A stretch of 64,000 bases of DNA from Leucobacter celer subsp. astrifaciens (GCF_001273835.1 NZ_JHEI01000131.1:1-64000), one strand, 5' to 3'. Positions 6,682 to 15,354 are shown, counted from the stretch's first letter. A program made the numbers and translations. The notes: a model not told the origin generated them from the letters alone.

Positions 6682-9576
6682 ATGACCCCCTCCCCGTCGC
6701 CGCGCCCTGCGCCGGCCTCTCGCCGACGACCCGCTCGGCTCCTCCTCACCGCCGCCGTCGTCGGACTGCTCGCCCTCTCCTCCTCCTGGGCGAGCGGCGC
6801 GCCGGCGGAGGCCGCGGTGTCCGACCGCTACAAGTACTTCGGCAGCTCGGCCTCGGGCACGAGTATCCGCACCACCGCGTCCGCATCGAACTTCTCCACC
6901 CGGCTCTACAACCTGACCGGCCAGAGCGGCGCCACGAGCACGAGCGGCTACTCGGTGGATTTCGGCGGCACACCGCCCCAGAACAACAACGACTACACCG
7001 AAGCGGCCTGGGCGGAACTGCCCCGGGCCTCGGCCGTGGAGAACGAGGGCCGAGTGGAGTGGATCCTGAAGAACTCCTATCCGCGCGTCACGACGACCGT
7101 TCTGCGCGATACGCTCCGAGCCACGGCCGGCTATCAGGCCTTCCCCACCGGCTACTTCTCGGAGAGCGATGCGATCGCGGGAACGCAGGCCGCGATCTGG
7201 CACCTGACCGATGGCGTCTCGCTCGACCTGGACAACACCAACCCGAACAACGCACGCGTCAAGCTCCTCTACCAGTACCTGCTCGAGTTCTCGGAGGGCC
7301 AGGCGCCCGCTTCGGCGCAGAGTCCCCGCGTCGAGATCCAGTCCGGAACGGGGCGCACCGAGTTCTCCGTCGAGCCGCAGAGCGCCTTCGGCCCCTTCGT
7401 CCTCGATGCGAACATCGAGGCGACGCCGACCGTCACCGGCCCCGCCCGGCTCGTCGACGCCTCGGGTCAGGCCCTCACCGGCCCCCAGAGCGCCGGGACG
7501 ACCTTCTGGGTGCAGCCCACCGCATCTCCCGCGGCAGCCGGCTCTGCGACGATCTCGGCGCAGACCGCCTCGGCCACCACGACATCGGTGCACGCGATCT
7601 TCGGCAGGCAGCAGGTCTCCCCCTTCGCCGCCCGCGAGACGCTGTCGACGCTCTCGAGCTCGTCGCAACGCGCCACCGACAGCCTCGAGGTGAGCTGGGA
7701 GATCGACCAGAACTCCCCCGAGCACTACGACGCGAACGGCGAGGCCACCGAGCGCGGCTACGTCTACCACCCGCGCGCCGAGCTGAGCCCCACCCTCGAG
7801 CGGATCTTCTTCACCGACGGCACCACGACCCGGACCGACCTCGTGGGCCTGACCTCGACGGGGGCCCATCAGAGCGCGAACGTCTACTCGGCCGCGTTCG
7901 CCGACACCGCCGTCGACGCAGCCCAGGGCCCGAATCTGCCGAGCGGCACGCGCTTCCAGGAGGAGGACTGGTCCGCGAACGGGCACCTGACCGAGAACCC
8001 GCACCAGGGCGCCGTCGCACGCGTGCTCCAGAGCTCCTACCCCGAGCTCAGCGTGGCGCAGCTCACCGCGGATCTGAAGGCCGCGAATCGGCTGCCGCAG
8101 AACTCGGGGAACGTGAAGAACTGGGAGGCGATCGCGGGCACCCAGGCGGCGATCTGGCACTTCACCGACGGCAAGCGCCTCGACACCACACGCTATGCGA
8201 GCCCCGTCTCCGCCTCCTCGGCAGCGACCGCGGAAGGCTTCGACCCCGGGGCCGTGCTCGACGGCGATCCCTCGACCGGCTGGCGCGCCGCAGGCCCCGG
8301 CGAAGCGATCCTCGAATTCGCATTCCCCGCCGACTTCGAACCCCGCTCCTACGCCGTGACCACGCTCGCGGGAGGCGAGCAGGGCGGCACACCGACGTCC
8401 TGGAGGCTGCAGCGCAGTTCCGACGGCGTCACCTTCTCCGACGTCTCCACGGGATCGGTGAGCCACACCTTCGCGGGCGGCGATCCCGAGACCCGCGCCA
8501 GCAACAACATCCCTCCGGGCGCGAGCTACGGAGCCTATACGACGATCTACCGGATCGTGTTCTCCGGAGCCGCCGATCCCGAGCAGCCCGTGCAGATCGG
8601 CGATGTCGCGTTCACCGGCTTCGGCGTCTTCGGCACGCAGCCGAACTACGAGTATCGCGAGTACGCGAACGGCACGAACGTGGTGCAGACCTACCTGCAT
8701 CTCGTCGCGCTGGGCGAGTCGCAGCCCGTGCCGAACCCCGAGCCCGCCGCGGCGCTCACAGGAGCGCAGGAGCGCTACGAACGAGACGACCTCGCCGCAC
8801 CGATCGGGCCGTTCCTCTACGAGGGCGCACTGGCCGCCGAGATCACTCTCACGGGCCTCGACGCCGCCGCGGGGGCCGGCCTGCTGCTCCCGGCAGACGC
8901 GCTGCCCGATCCCGCCCCGGCAGCAGGAGGGGATGCGACCGCCGCGCCGCAGATCTCGGCCGCAGCACCCGCCGCGTACGCAGGCGCGGAGCCGGTGAGC
9001 AGCCTCGTGCTCGCCCCGGGCGACTCCTTCTATCTCCAGCCGGGCGACGACGAGAGCGGCGAGGCCGTGTTGACGGCGATCACCACCGCCGTCAACTGGA
9101 CCACCGCCCGGGCGCTGACGGGCACCACCCAGGCGGGTTCGCCCGGGCCGACCCTGACCCGGCTCGGCGTGCAGGCCACCCGCGCATCGTTCACCTTGCA
9201 CGTGCCGTTCTCCCTCGCGCAGGGGTCCGGCGAACCGCCGGTCGAGATCGACGACGAGGAGCCGGTTCCGATCGACGACGAGGCACCCGCGACGGACGAC
9301 GACGCGCCCGTGACGGACGACGACGCGCCCGTGACGGACGACAAGACCTCGGATGTCGAGACGGTGTCCGATCGGACACTGGAGGTCGCACCGTCGACGG
9401 CGGCTCCGGCCGGCTCGCTCCCGGAGACCGGGGCCCTCGGCGACGCGGCGACGCGGCTCGCGGTGGCCTCTGCCGCACTGCTCGCCCTCGCGTTCGCCGC
9501 CTTCGCCGCAGCACGGCCCGTCCTCACGGGACGACGGAACCTCTCCGTCCCCGCAACGGAGCGGAGCCGACCGTGA
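6682..9576 (+). CDS. LPXTG surface protein with two cysteine-less thioester-like (TQXA) domains and an inserted discoidin-like domain
   Basis: 964 residues. A signal peptide ends near PAEAA (44-45). Two thioester-domain-like modules follow; each carries the diagnostic TQAAIW motif (168-173 and 487-492). In true thioester adhesins the Gln bonds to an upstream Cys in a (Y/F)C motif. Here the equivalent places read RLYN (about 74-77) and VYS (401-403), and there is no Cys in the entire protein. Between TQAAIW and the end of the second module sits an inserted domain (about 505-645) resembling F5/8C discoidin (AVLDGDPSTGWRA, then SWRLQRSSDG). A linker with DDDAPVTDD repeats precedes LPETG (913-917), a hydrophobic helix and a basic tail, so the protein is sortase-anchored. 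It overlaps the thioredoxin gene (GTGA). Confidence 0.88.
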   Translation: MTPSPSPRPAPASRRRPARLLLTAAVVGLLALSSSWASGAPAEAAVSDRYKYFGSSASGTSIRTTASASNFSTRLYNLTGQSGATSTSGYSVDFGGTPPQNNNDYTEAAWAELPRASAVENEGRVEWILKNSYPRVTTTVLRDTLRATAGYQAFPTGYFSESDAIAGTQAAIWHLTDGVSLDLDNTNPNNARVKLLYQYLLEFSEGQAPASAQSPRVEIQSGTGRTEFSVEPQSAFGPFVLDANIEATPTVTGPARLVDASGQALTGPQSAGTTFWVQPTASPAAAGSATISAQTASATTTSVHAIFGRQQVSPFAARETLSTLSSSSQRATDSLEVSWEIDQNSPEHYDANGEATERGYVYHPRAELSPTLERIFFTDGTTTRTDLVGLTSTGAHQSANVYSAAFADTAVDAAQGPNLPSGTRFQEEDWSANGHLTENPHQGAVARVLQSSYPELSVAQLTADLKAANRLPQNSGNVKNWEAIAGTQAAIWHFTDGKRLDTTRYASPVSASSAATAEGFDPGAVLDGDPSTGWRAAGPGEAILEFAFPADFEPRSYAVTTLAGGEQGGTPTSWRLQRSSDGVTFSDVSTGSVSHTFAGGDPETRASNNIPPGASYGAYTTIYRIVFSGAADPEQPVQIGDVAFTGFGVFGTQPNYEYREYANGTNVVQTYLHLVALGESQPVPNPEPAAALTGAQERYERDDLAAPIGPFLYEGALAAEITLTGLDAAAGAGLLLPADALPDPAPAAGGDATAAPQISAAAPAAYAGAEPVSSLVLAPGDSFYLQPGDDESGEAVLTAITTAVNWTTARALTGTTQAGSPGPTLTRLGVQATRASFTLHVPFSLAQGSGEPPVEIDDEEPVPIDDEAPATDDDAPVTDDDAPVTDDKTSDVETVSDRTLEVAPSTAAPAGSLPETGALGDAATRLAVASAALLALAFAAFAAARPVLTGRRNLSVPATERSRP

Positions 9577-10010
9577 CCCCGCTGCTCGCTCTCGGCGCGC
9601 TCCTCGGGCTGCTCGCACTGACCGCCGTCCTGGCCGTGGTCGTGCGGAAGCGACCCGGTCGCGCGCGGCGCATCGAGCACGGGGACGGCCTGGTCCCCCA
9701 GGAGCTCGGCGTCGATCGCCTCGGCCCGGAGGGCACGGTGGTGCAGTTCAGCACGGCGTACTGCTCCCGCTGCCCCGGCACGCGCCGTGTCCTCTCAGAG
9801 CTCGTCACACGCTACGCAGGCGTCGACTTCGTGCACGTCGATGTCACGGACCAGCCCCGGTTGGCCTCGAAGCACAAGCTGCTGCAGACGCCCACCGTGC
9901 TGATCCTCGACGGCGGGGGCGTGCCCCGATCCCGCTTCACCGGCACCATCGACCGTCGCACCATCACCCGAGAACTGGAACTGATCGCAGGAGATCCTCA
10001 TCATGACTGA
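9573..10010 (+). CDS. Membrane-anchored thioredoxin-family protein
   Basis: 145 residues: one N-terminal membrane helix (1-24), a basic stretch (RKRPGRARR), then a thioredoxin fold with the redox motif CSRC at 64-67 and the cis-proline loop TPTV. The positive charges just after the helix suggest, by the positive-inside rule, that the thioredoxin domain faces the cytoplasm. Start: GTG 9573, which overlaps the stop of the LPXTG gene in a GTGA junction and indicates translational coupling. The 3' end overlaps the DUF4395 gene by 8 bases. Thioredoxin plus DUF4395 is a recurrent actinobacterial gene pair of unknown partner specificity. Confidence 0.85.
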   Translation: MTPLLALGALLGLLALTAVLAVVVRKRPGRARRIEHGDGLVPQELGVDRLGPEGTVVQFSTAYCSRCPGTRRVLSELVTRYAGVDFVHVDVTDQPRLASKHKLLQTPTVLILDGGGVPRSRFTGTIDRRTITRELELIAGDPHHD

Positions 10011-10545
10011 CACAGACAGCTCCCCCGCCGGCGCAGACCGGCCCGCCGGCGCCATCGACGCGCGCGGCCCGCGGGTGAGCGCGGGCTTCACCTCTCTGCT
10101 GCTGCTCGTGGGCATCGCATTCGCCCTCATCGGCAATTCGACGGAAGGATCGCTGGCGTCGCTGACCCTGGGCGAGCGCGTCGCCGATCCCGGCTTCCTG
10201 ATCCTCGCCCTCGTCGCACTGCTGTTCGCGTGGTCGCTGATCTCGGCGAAGACCCAGCCCCTCTCCGCCCTGTTCCGCGCGGTGATCCAGCCCCGCCTGT
10301 CGGCTCCGACCGAGTGGGAGGATCCGCGTCCGCCGCGCTTCGCCCAGGGAGTCGGGCTGGTCGTGGTCGGAGCAGGGCTCGTGCTGCACCTCATCGGCGT
10401 GCCGTGGGCGCTCGTGATCGCGGGAGCGGCCGCCTTCGTGGCCGCCGCGCTCAACGCTTCGATCGGCTTCTGCCTCGGCTGCGAGATCTACCTGCTGCTC
10501 GCGCGCGCCGGGATCACGGGCCGTGGTGGCGAACGGGCGGCATGA
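10003..10545 (+). CDS. DUF4395 membrane protein
   Basis: 180 residues. It begins with a soluble stretch, then DARGPRVSAGFT, an N-terminal signature of DUF4395, four hydrophobic helices, the conserved PRPPRFAQGVG, and the C-terminal motif GFCLGCEIYLLL with paired cysteines at 157 and 160. The two Cys near the last helix could exchange electrons with the CSRC thioredoxin encoded just upstream (8-base overlap), making a small membrane redox relay. This role is inferred from pairing; the family has no settled function. It closes the three-gene operon that begins with the surface protein. Confidence 0.88.
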   Translation: MTDTDSSPAGADRPAGAIDARGPRVSAGFTSLLLLVGIAFALIGNSTEGSLASLTLGERVADPGFLILALVALLFAWSLISAKTQPLSALFRAVIQPRLSAPTEWEDPRPPRFAQGVGLVVVGAGLVLHLIGVPWALVIAGAAAFVAAALNASIGFCLGCEIYLLLARAGITGRGGERAA

Positions 10546-10722
10546 GCAGCTCCGATAGAAACTGATTCCGTAGCTCAGAAGAGGTTTCGCTTTCGATTTC
10601 GTCGAATAAATCGCGGTAGGACGCTCAGAACTCGGCGCGAGCCCAGCTAGTGCTGCGCAGCGAGGTGTGCGAGACTGGGCGCGTACCAATCCCCGACGAA
10701 GTCACTAAGGAGTGAGTCATCT
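10546..10722. other. Intergenic region upstream of the semialdehyde dehydrogenase
   Basis: No gene is visible. The only clear signal is AAGGAG about ten bases before the ATG at 10723. A possible hairpin pairs GCCCAG with CTGGGC (roughly 10641-10681) but it is weak, and no convincing -35/-10 pair is seen. Confidence 0.4.
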
Positions 10723-12078
10723 ATGGGCACCTTCGCCGTCATCAATCCGGCCACGGGCGAGACCGTTGCCGAGTACCCCGACGCGACCGCTGAGGAGATC
10801 GAGGCCAGCCTGGCCTCGGCGCAGAAGGCCTACCAGGAGTGGGCCCGCAAGACGACCGTGGCCGAGCGCGCCGCACTGGCCGCCCGCGCCGCCGAACTCT
10901 TCGACGAGCGCAAGGACGAGCTGGGCGCCATCATCAACCGCGAGATGGGCAAGCCGCTCGACCAGTCGATCGGCGAGGCGGAGTTCTCGGGTGCGATCAC
11001 GGCCGCGTTCGCCGCGAACGCCGAGAAGTGGCTCGCCGACGAGGAGCTCGAGGTCGAGGACGGCCTGCGCTCGTTCTTCCGCTTCCAGGGCACCGGCGTG
11101 ATCCTCGGCATCATGCCGTGGAACTACCCGTACTACCAGGTCGCCCGCTTCGCGGTGCCGAACCTCATCCTCGGCAACACGATCGTGCTGAAGCACGCGG
11201 CGCAGTGCCCCGAGTCGGCGCTCGCACTCGAGCAGCTCTTCCGCGATGCGGGCTTCCCCGAGGGCGCCTACGTCAACGTGTTCGCGACCCACGAGCAGAT
11301 CGCCGACATCATCGCCGACGACCGCATCCAGGGCGTCTCGCTGACCGGCTCGGAGCGCGCGGGCGCGATCGTGGCCGAGCAGGCCGGTCGCGCGCTCAAG
11401 AAGTGCGTGCTCGAGCTGGGCGGCTCCGACGTCTTCCTGGTGCTCGACACCGATGATCTCGACCACGCGGTCGAGCACGCCGTGGGCGGCCGCATGGAGA
11501 ACACCGGCCAGGCCTGCAACGGCTCGAAGCGCATCGTCGTGCTCGACAAGTACTTCGACGAGTTCAAGGAGAAGTTCGTCGCCGCGATCGGCGGGCAGAG
11601 CTACGGCGACGACTTCGGTCCGCTCTCCTCGGCTCAGGCCACCAAGACGCTGGCCTCCCAGGTGCAGGGTGCGCTGGATCAGGGCGCGGAGGTGCTCGTC
11701 GGCAACAACGAGCCCGAGGGCAACGTCTTCACCCCGACCGTGATCTCGAACATCACGCCGGCGATGGACGTCTACAGCCAGGAGCTCTTCGGCCCCGTCG
11801 CGCAGCTCTACAAGGTGTCGAGCGACGAGGAGGCCATCGAGCTGGCCAACTCCTCCCCCTACGGCCTCGGCTCGGTCGTGATCTGCGACGATCTCGAGCG
11901 CGCCGAGCAGGTCGGCAACCAGCTCGACGTGGGCATGGTCTTCATCGGCGGCGCCGGCCTCGAGGGCGCCGACGTGCCCTTCGGCGGCGTGAAGAAGTCG
12001 GGCTACGGCCGTGAGCTCGGCAAGGTCGGCATGCTCGAGTTCGCCAACAAGAAGCTCTTCCGCTTCGCCGCGAAGTAG
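10723..12078 (+). CDS. gabD1: Succinate-semialdehyde dehydrogenase, NAD(P)+-dependent
   Basis: 451 residues of the aldehyde dehydrogenase superfamily. It starts FAVINPATGE, has the nucleotide/substrate motif MPWNYP, the catalytic base Glu231 in LELGGSD, the nucleophile Cys265 in GQACNGSKR, and the C-terminal PFGGVKKSGYGRELG. The overall pattern is closest to the GabD1-type succinate-semialdehyde dehydrogenases of actinobacteria. It would oxidise succinate semialdehyde (from GABA or putrescine breakdown) or a related aldehyde to the acid in the cytoplasm. A strong AAGGAG ribosome site fixes the start. It is a single-gene unit followed directly by a perfect hairpin terminator. It could finish amine degradation begun by the amine oxidases nearby (inference). 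Confidence 0.9.
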   Translation: MGTFAVINPATGETVAEYPDATAEEIEASLASAQKAYQEWARKTTVAERAALAARAAELFDERKDELGAIINREMGKPLDQSIGEAEFSGAITAAFAANAEKWLADEELEVEDGLRSFFRFQGTGVILGIMPWNYPYYQVARFAVPNLILGNTIVLKHAAQCPESALALEQLFRDAGFPEGAYVNVFATHEQIADIIADDRIQGVSLTGSERAGAIVAEQAGRALKKCVLELGGSDVFLVLDTDDLDHAVEHAVGGRMENTGQACNGSKRIVVLDKYFDEFKEKFVAAIGGQSYGDDFGPLSSAQATKTLASQVQGALDQGAEVLVGNNEPEGNVFTPTVISNITPAMDVYSQELFGPVAQLYKVSSDEEAIELANSSPYGLGSVVICDDLERAEQVGNQLDVGMVFIGGAGLEGADVPFGGVKKSGYGRELGKVGMLEFANKKLFRFAAK

Positions 12079-12090
12079 GCTCGGACAACA

Positions 12091-12131
12091 GAGAGGGCCC
12101 CGGGATCCGTTCAGGATCCCGGGGCCCTCTC
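12091..12131. terminator. Perfect 18-bp hairpin terminator
   Basis: The arms 12091-12108 and 12114-12131 are perfectly complementary, 18 bp each, very GC-rich (core GGGCCCCGGGATCC), with a 5-base loop GTTCA. There is no U-tract, as is usual in high-GC actinobacteria. It sits 13 bases after the dehydrogenase stop codon and before the end of the convergent hydroxylase gene, so it may serve both. Confidence 0.9.
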
Positions 12132-12260
12132 TGCGTCCGCTTCCCCGCCGGCGCCGGCGCACCCGAACCCGGCGTTCGAAGCCGATGGTTCCAGCGCCGA
12201 TACTTCGCCCGGTTTCGAACGCGCAGCGCGGGTCGAGCCGCGGTGCCGCCGAGTCGAACG

Positions 12261-14168
12261 CTAGTTCTCCAGCAGCAGTCCCTCGAAGAACTCACCCAGC
12301 TGCTCGGGGCGGTCGAGCGGCAGGATCGCCGATACGTAGTGGTCGGGACGCACCACGACCACGGCGCCCTCTCGCGAGATCCCGCGCAGCTCGAAGATGT
12401 CCTCATCGGGCAGCGCCGCGTAGATCTTCTCGTAGTCGGTCAGCCCGAAGGGCCCCGATGCGGGCAGGAAGAGCCTCGATGCCTGCGAGATATCGACGCT
12501 GTGATGGTGCTGCTGGTACACCGCCTTGACATCGAAGATCGCGTCGATGTCCGCGCCCTCCGGGGTGAAGCGGTGCAGCGGCGACGCCTCGTTCGAGAGC
12601 ACCCACTCGGCCCAGCTGTTCAGGCGCTCGCCCGAGGCGTCGGCGAAGGCGTACACGCGGAAGCGGCCGTCGGCGCGATGGTGATGCCCCAAGTGCAGCT
12701 CCACCGCGTCGGAGACGCGCGTGGTCCTCACCGACTTGAAGCGCTTGCCGATCGGGAACCCGGTCGCGAGCTCCTGATTCGCGCCGTCGCTCGTGAGCAT
12801 CGACTCGGTGTACTCGGTCATGAACCCCGCGGGGAACTCCGCGGTGCGCACGTAGAACTCCGCGACCTCGTCCGGGGAGTCGAACTCCTCGGGCTTCTTC
12901 GCCATGAGCGTCGACCACTCGTGGTCGAAGTCGATGAGGTTCTTCGAGGTGACCCAGCGCTCGTCCGAGTACGTCTTGAGCAGGGACTCGGGGCTGCGGC
13001 CCTCGAGCACGTAGCCGAGCTTCCAGCCCAGGTTCCAGCCGTCCTGCATCGACACGTTCATGCCCTGCCCGGCCTTGGCGCTGTGCGTGTGGCAGGCGTC
13101 GCCCATCAGGAACACGCGCCCCTTGCCGTCGGGCGAGGTCGCCGCGTCGTCGAAGCGGTCGGTGAGGCGGTGCGCCACCTCGTACACGCTGTGCCAGGGC
13201 ACGTCGCGCACCTCGAGGGTGTAGGGGTGCAGGATCGCATTCGCCCGGGAGATGACCTCCTCGAGCGGGGTGTCGCGCACCTTGCCGCCGTCGTTCTCAT
13301 CGGTCTCGCCGAGGTCGACGTAGATGCGCGCCAGGTGGTTCCCCTCCCGCGGGATGTGCAGGATGCTGCCGGCCTCCGAGTGGATGATGCACTTCTTGCG
13401 GAAGTCGGGGAAGTCGGTGAACGCGAGCACGTCCATGACGCCCCACGCGTGCAGCGAGCTGGAACCGGCGAGCGAGCCGCCGATCGAGCGGCGCACGGCC
13501 GAACGCGCCCCGTCGGCGCCGATGACGTACTTCGCGCGCACGACGAGGGTCTCGCCGTCGCCGCCCTCCTCGGACTTGGCGGTGTTGATCCCCGCTCCAC
13601 TGTAGCCCGAGACGCGGCGCAGCGTCACCGCGACGGGGTACTCGCCCTCGCCCGTGACCTCGAGGTCGATGAACTCGTACCCGTAGTCGACGTCCCCTCG
13701 GGCCGGGGCACGGCGCGCGTACTCGGCGAAGTAGTCGATGACGCGGGCCTGGTTGACGATGAGGTGCGGGAACTCGCTGATGCCGCTCGGGTCGTCGGGC
13801 GTGATCGAGCTGCGGACGATGTTGGCCGGGTTCTCCGGGTCGGGCGTCCAGAAGTCGGTCTCGGTGATCTGGTAGGCCTCCTGGATGATCTGCTGCGCGA
13901 AGCCGAAGGCCTGGAAGGTCTCGACGCTGCGCGCCTGGATGCCGTCGGCCTGGCCGAGCACGAGACGTCCGTCGCGGCGCTCCACCACGCGGGTCACCAC
14001 GTTCGGGAACTGCGCGAGCTGGGCCGCGGCGACGATGCCCGCCGGTCCCGAACCGACGATCAGCACGTCGATCTCCTCGGGAAGCTCCTCCGGGCGGTTC
14101 AGGCCGACGCCTGCGGCGGGCTGAATCCGAGGATCGGTGGAGACGTATCCGTGGTGGTGGAACTGCAC
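12261..14168 (-). CDS. FAD-dependent aromatic hydroxylase (phenol 2-monooxygenase / 3-hydroxybenzoate 4-monooxygenase type)
   Basis: 635 residues of the class A flavoprotein hydroxylases. Visible motifs in order: GSGPAG (39-44) for FAD, the DG motif in GADGARSAV, and the GD motif LMGDACHTHSAKAGQGMN. A C-terminal thioredoxin-like domain follows, as in phenol hydroxylase and MobA. The length and the N-terminus MQFHHHGY resemble 3-hydroxybenzoate 4-monooxygenases, but substrate choice cannot be settled by eye. It would add a hydroxyl to a phenolic ring using NAD(P)H and O2 in the cytoplasm. It is divergent from the IclR regulator gene, with a palindrome between them, so it is probably IclR-controlled. 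Confidence 0.88.
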   Translation of the reverse strand: MQFHHHGYVSTDPRIQPAAGVGLNRPEELPEEIDVLIVGSGPAGIVAAAQLAQFPNVVTRVVERRDGRLVLGQADGIQARSVETFQAFGFAQQIIQEAYQITETDFWTPDPENPANIVRSSITPDDPSGISEFPHLIVNQARVIDYFAEYARRAPARGDVDYGYEFIDLEVTGEGEYPVAVTLRRVSGYSGAGINTAKSEEGGDGETLVVRAKYVIGADGARSAVRRSIGGSLAGSSSLHAWGVMDVLAFTDFPDFRKKCIIHSEAGSILHIPREGNHLARIYVDLGETDENDGGKVRDTPLEEVISRANAILHPYTLEVRDVPWHSVYEVAHRLTDRFDDAATSPDGKGRVFLMGDACHTHSAKAGQGMNVSMQDGWNLGWKLGYVLEGRSPESLLKTYSDERWVTSKNLIDFDHEWSTLMAKKPEEFDSPDEVAEFYVRTAEFPAGFMTEYTESMLTSDGANQELATGFPIGKRFKSVRTTRVSDAVELHLGHHHRADGRFRVYAFADASGERLNSWAEWVLSNEASPLHRFTPEGADIDAIFDVKAVYQQHHHSVDISQASRLFLPASGPFGLTDYEKIYAALPDEDIFELRGISREGAVVVVRPDHYVSAILPLDRPEQLGEFFEGLLLEN

Positions 14169-14210
14169 TGTTTCTCCTCACTGCGCCGTGGCGGTGGATT
14201 CCACGTCACA

Positions 14211-14229
14211 ATGTTCTATAATTGAACAT
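14211..14229. promoter_or_regulatory. Palindromic operator overlapping a -10 box (IclR-type)
   Basis: ATGTTC-TATAATT-GAACAT: perfect 6-bp arms with a 7-base spacer, lying between the divergent hydroxylase and IclR genes. The spacer holds a consensus TATAAT (14217-14222) in the direction of the regulator gene, so protein binding here would directly block that promoter. IclR proteins bind palindromes in just such positions; binding of this one is inferred. Confidence 0.75.
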
Positions 14230-14306
14230 GAAGTTTGAATATCGCACAGTAAGGATAAACCGCCTCGCGCGTTCGCACAACATCCGACTCCCCGGCATCC
14301 GCCAGA

Positions 14307-15050
14307 ATGGTTCACATGACTTCCACGAGCGACACCCCGGCGGCCACCGCCGGCTCTCAGACCGCAGGGTCGCAGACCCTGGCCCGAGGCCTCCGCGCGC
14401 TCGAACTGCTCGCCGAGGCCGAGCAGCCGCTCTCCATCGCCGACCTCGCGCAGCGGCTGGGCGTGCACCGATCCAACGCATACCGCGTGCTGCGCACCCT
14501 CGAGCAGCACCGCTTCGTCACCCGCGACCAGGCCGGCCGGATCCGGCTCGGTCCGAAACTCACCGTGCTCGCCCGCGGCGTCGCCCCCGCCCTGCACACC
14601 GCCGCGATGCCCGCCCTCACCGAACTCGCATACGAGCTCGGCATGACCGCGTTCGTCACGGTGCTCGACATCGACGACGTCGTGACCCTCGCCACCGTCG
14701 AGCCCGCGAACGTCGCCGCCAGCGTCGCCCGGAACCCGGGCGTGCGCCACCCCGTCGATCGGGGCGCCCCCGCCCGGGCCATCGAATCGTCCCTCACCGC
14801 CTCGGAGCGCAAGGCCTTCCTCGGTTCCGGCGAGCTCAGCGCCGCAGCCATCGAGGCGCGCCGCAACCGCTACGCCCTCAGCCACGACGAGGTCATCGAC
14901 GGCGTCACGAGCATCGCCGTCCCCCTCCGCATCGACGGCGAACCCCCCGCCGCGGTCGCCGTGGTGCACTTCAAGCTTCCCGAGCCCCTCGACTCCGTCG
15001 TCGAGGCGCTGCACGACGCCGCAGATCGCATCGCGCAGAGCTACCGCTGA
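14307..15050 (+). CDS. IclR family transcriptional regulator
   Basis: About 247 residues. The N-terminal winged helix (LARGLRALELLAEAEQPLSIADLAQRLG, split here as positions about 25-52, then VHRSNAYRVLRTLE) and the C-terminal GAF-like effector domain (about 90-245) are standard for IclR regulators. The start may be ATG 14307 or ATG 14316; neither has a good ribosome site, so a leaderless or near-leaderless transcript from the TATAAT at 14217 is possible. It probably represses or activates the divergent aromatic hydroxylase and may also reach the ThDP enzyme downstream. The ligand is unknown, plausibly an aromatic acid. Confidence 0.88.
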   Translation: MVHMTSTSDTPAATAGSQTAGSQTLARGLRALELLAEAEQPLSIADLAQRLGVHRSNAYRVLRTLEQHRFVTRDQAGRIRLGPKLTVLARGVAPALHTAAMPALTELAYELGMTAFVTVLDIDDVVTLATVEPANVAASVARNPGVRHPVDRGAPARAIESSLTASERKAFLGSGELSAAAIEARRNRYALSHDEVIDGVTSIAVPLRIDGEPPAAVAVVHFKLPEPLDSVVEALHDAADRIAQSYR

Positions 15051-15354
15051 TCCCGACCCGCCGATCGAGCCCCGTCGAATTCACGGCGCCCGCCCGCCGA
15101 TCGAGCGGAGTCGAAATCACGGCAAAGCCCGCCGATTGAGCGGAGTCGAAATCACGGGCGCAATGCCATGAATAGTCACTGTCGAGGAACGACTCGCGCG
15201 ATATGTACTATAGGTAGCGTCCAGCTCGGTCGGTCCGTCTCCGACCCGGCCGGCTAAGGCGCTCGAAAAAGGGGCGTTGCTGTCAGGGCTACGACGCCCG
15301 GCGAGACATACACGGTTTCCCTTGTCATTCGAGTTCTTCTCAAAAGGATCTGTG
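15051..15354. other. 304-base gene-free region with direct repeats and a long leader
   Basis: The first third holds three direct repeats (listed separately). The rest contains TACTAT at 15206-15211 as a weak -10 candidate and a GC hairpin (GGGGCGT paired with ACGCCC, about 15264-15292). AAAAGGA precedes the ATG of the ThDP enzyme by eight bases. No small gene is evident. Confidence 0.4.
15057..15158. repeat. Three direct copies of a ~31-bp intergenic repeat
   Basis: Copies at about 15057-15086, 15091-15122 and 15127-15158 share the core CCGCCGATTGAGCGGAGTCG followed by AAATCACGG. The first copy is the most diverged. The core GAGCGGAGTCGAAA is the same as in the palindromic repeats at 26.0, 29.5, 34.9, 48.9 and 61.1 kb, so these belong to one genome-wide family (family A). 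Confidence 0.85.

Noticed and set aside
6667..9618. Open frame of 983 codons opposite the surface protein
   Set aside because: The plus strand has signal peptide, TQAAIW motifs and LPETG; the minus frame is a low-complexity Gly/Arg mirror with no family features.
12243..14225. Open frame of 660 codons opposite the aromatic hydroxylase
   Set aside because: Lacks any motif, while the minus strand shows all three FAD hydroxylase motifs in the right order.
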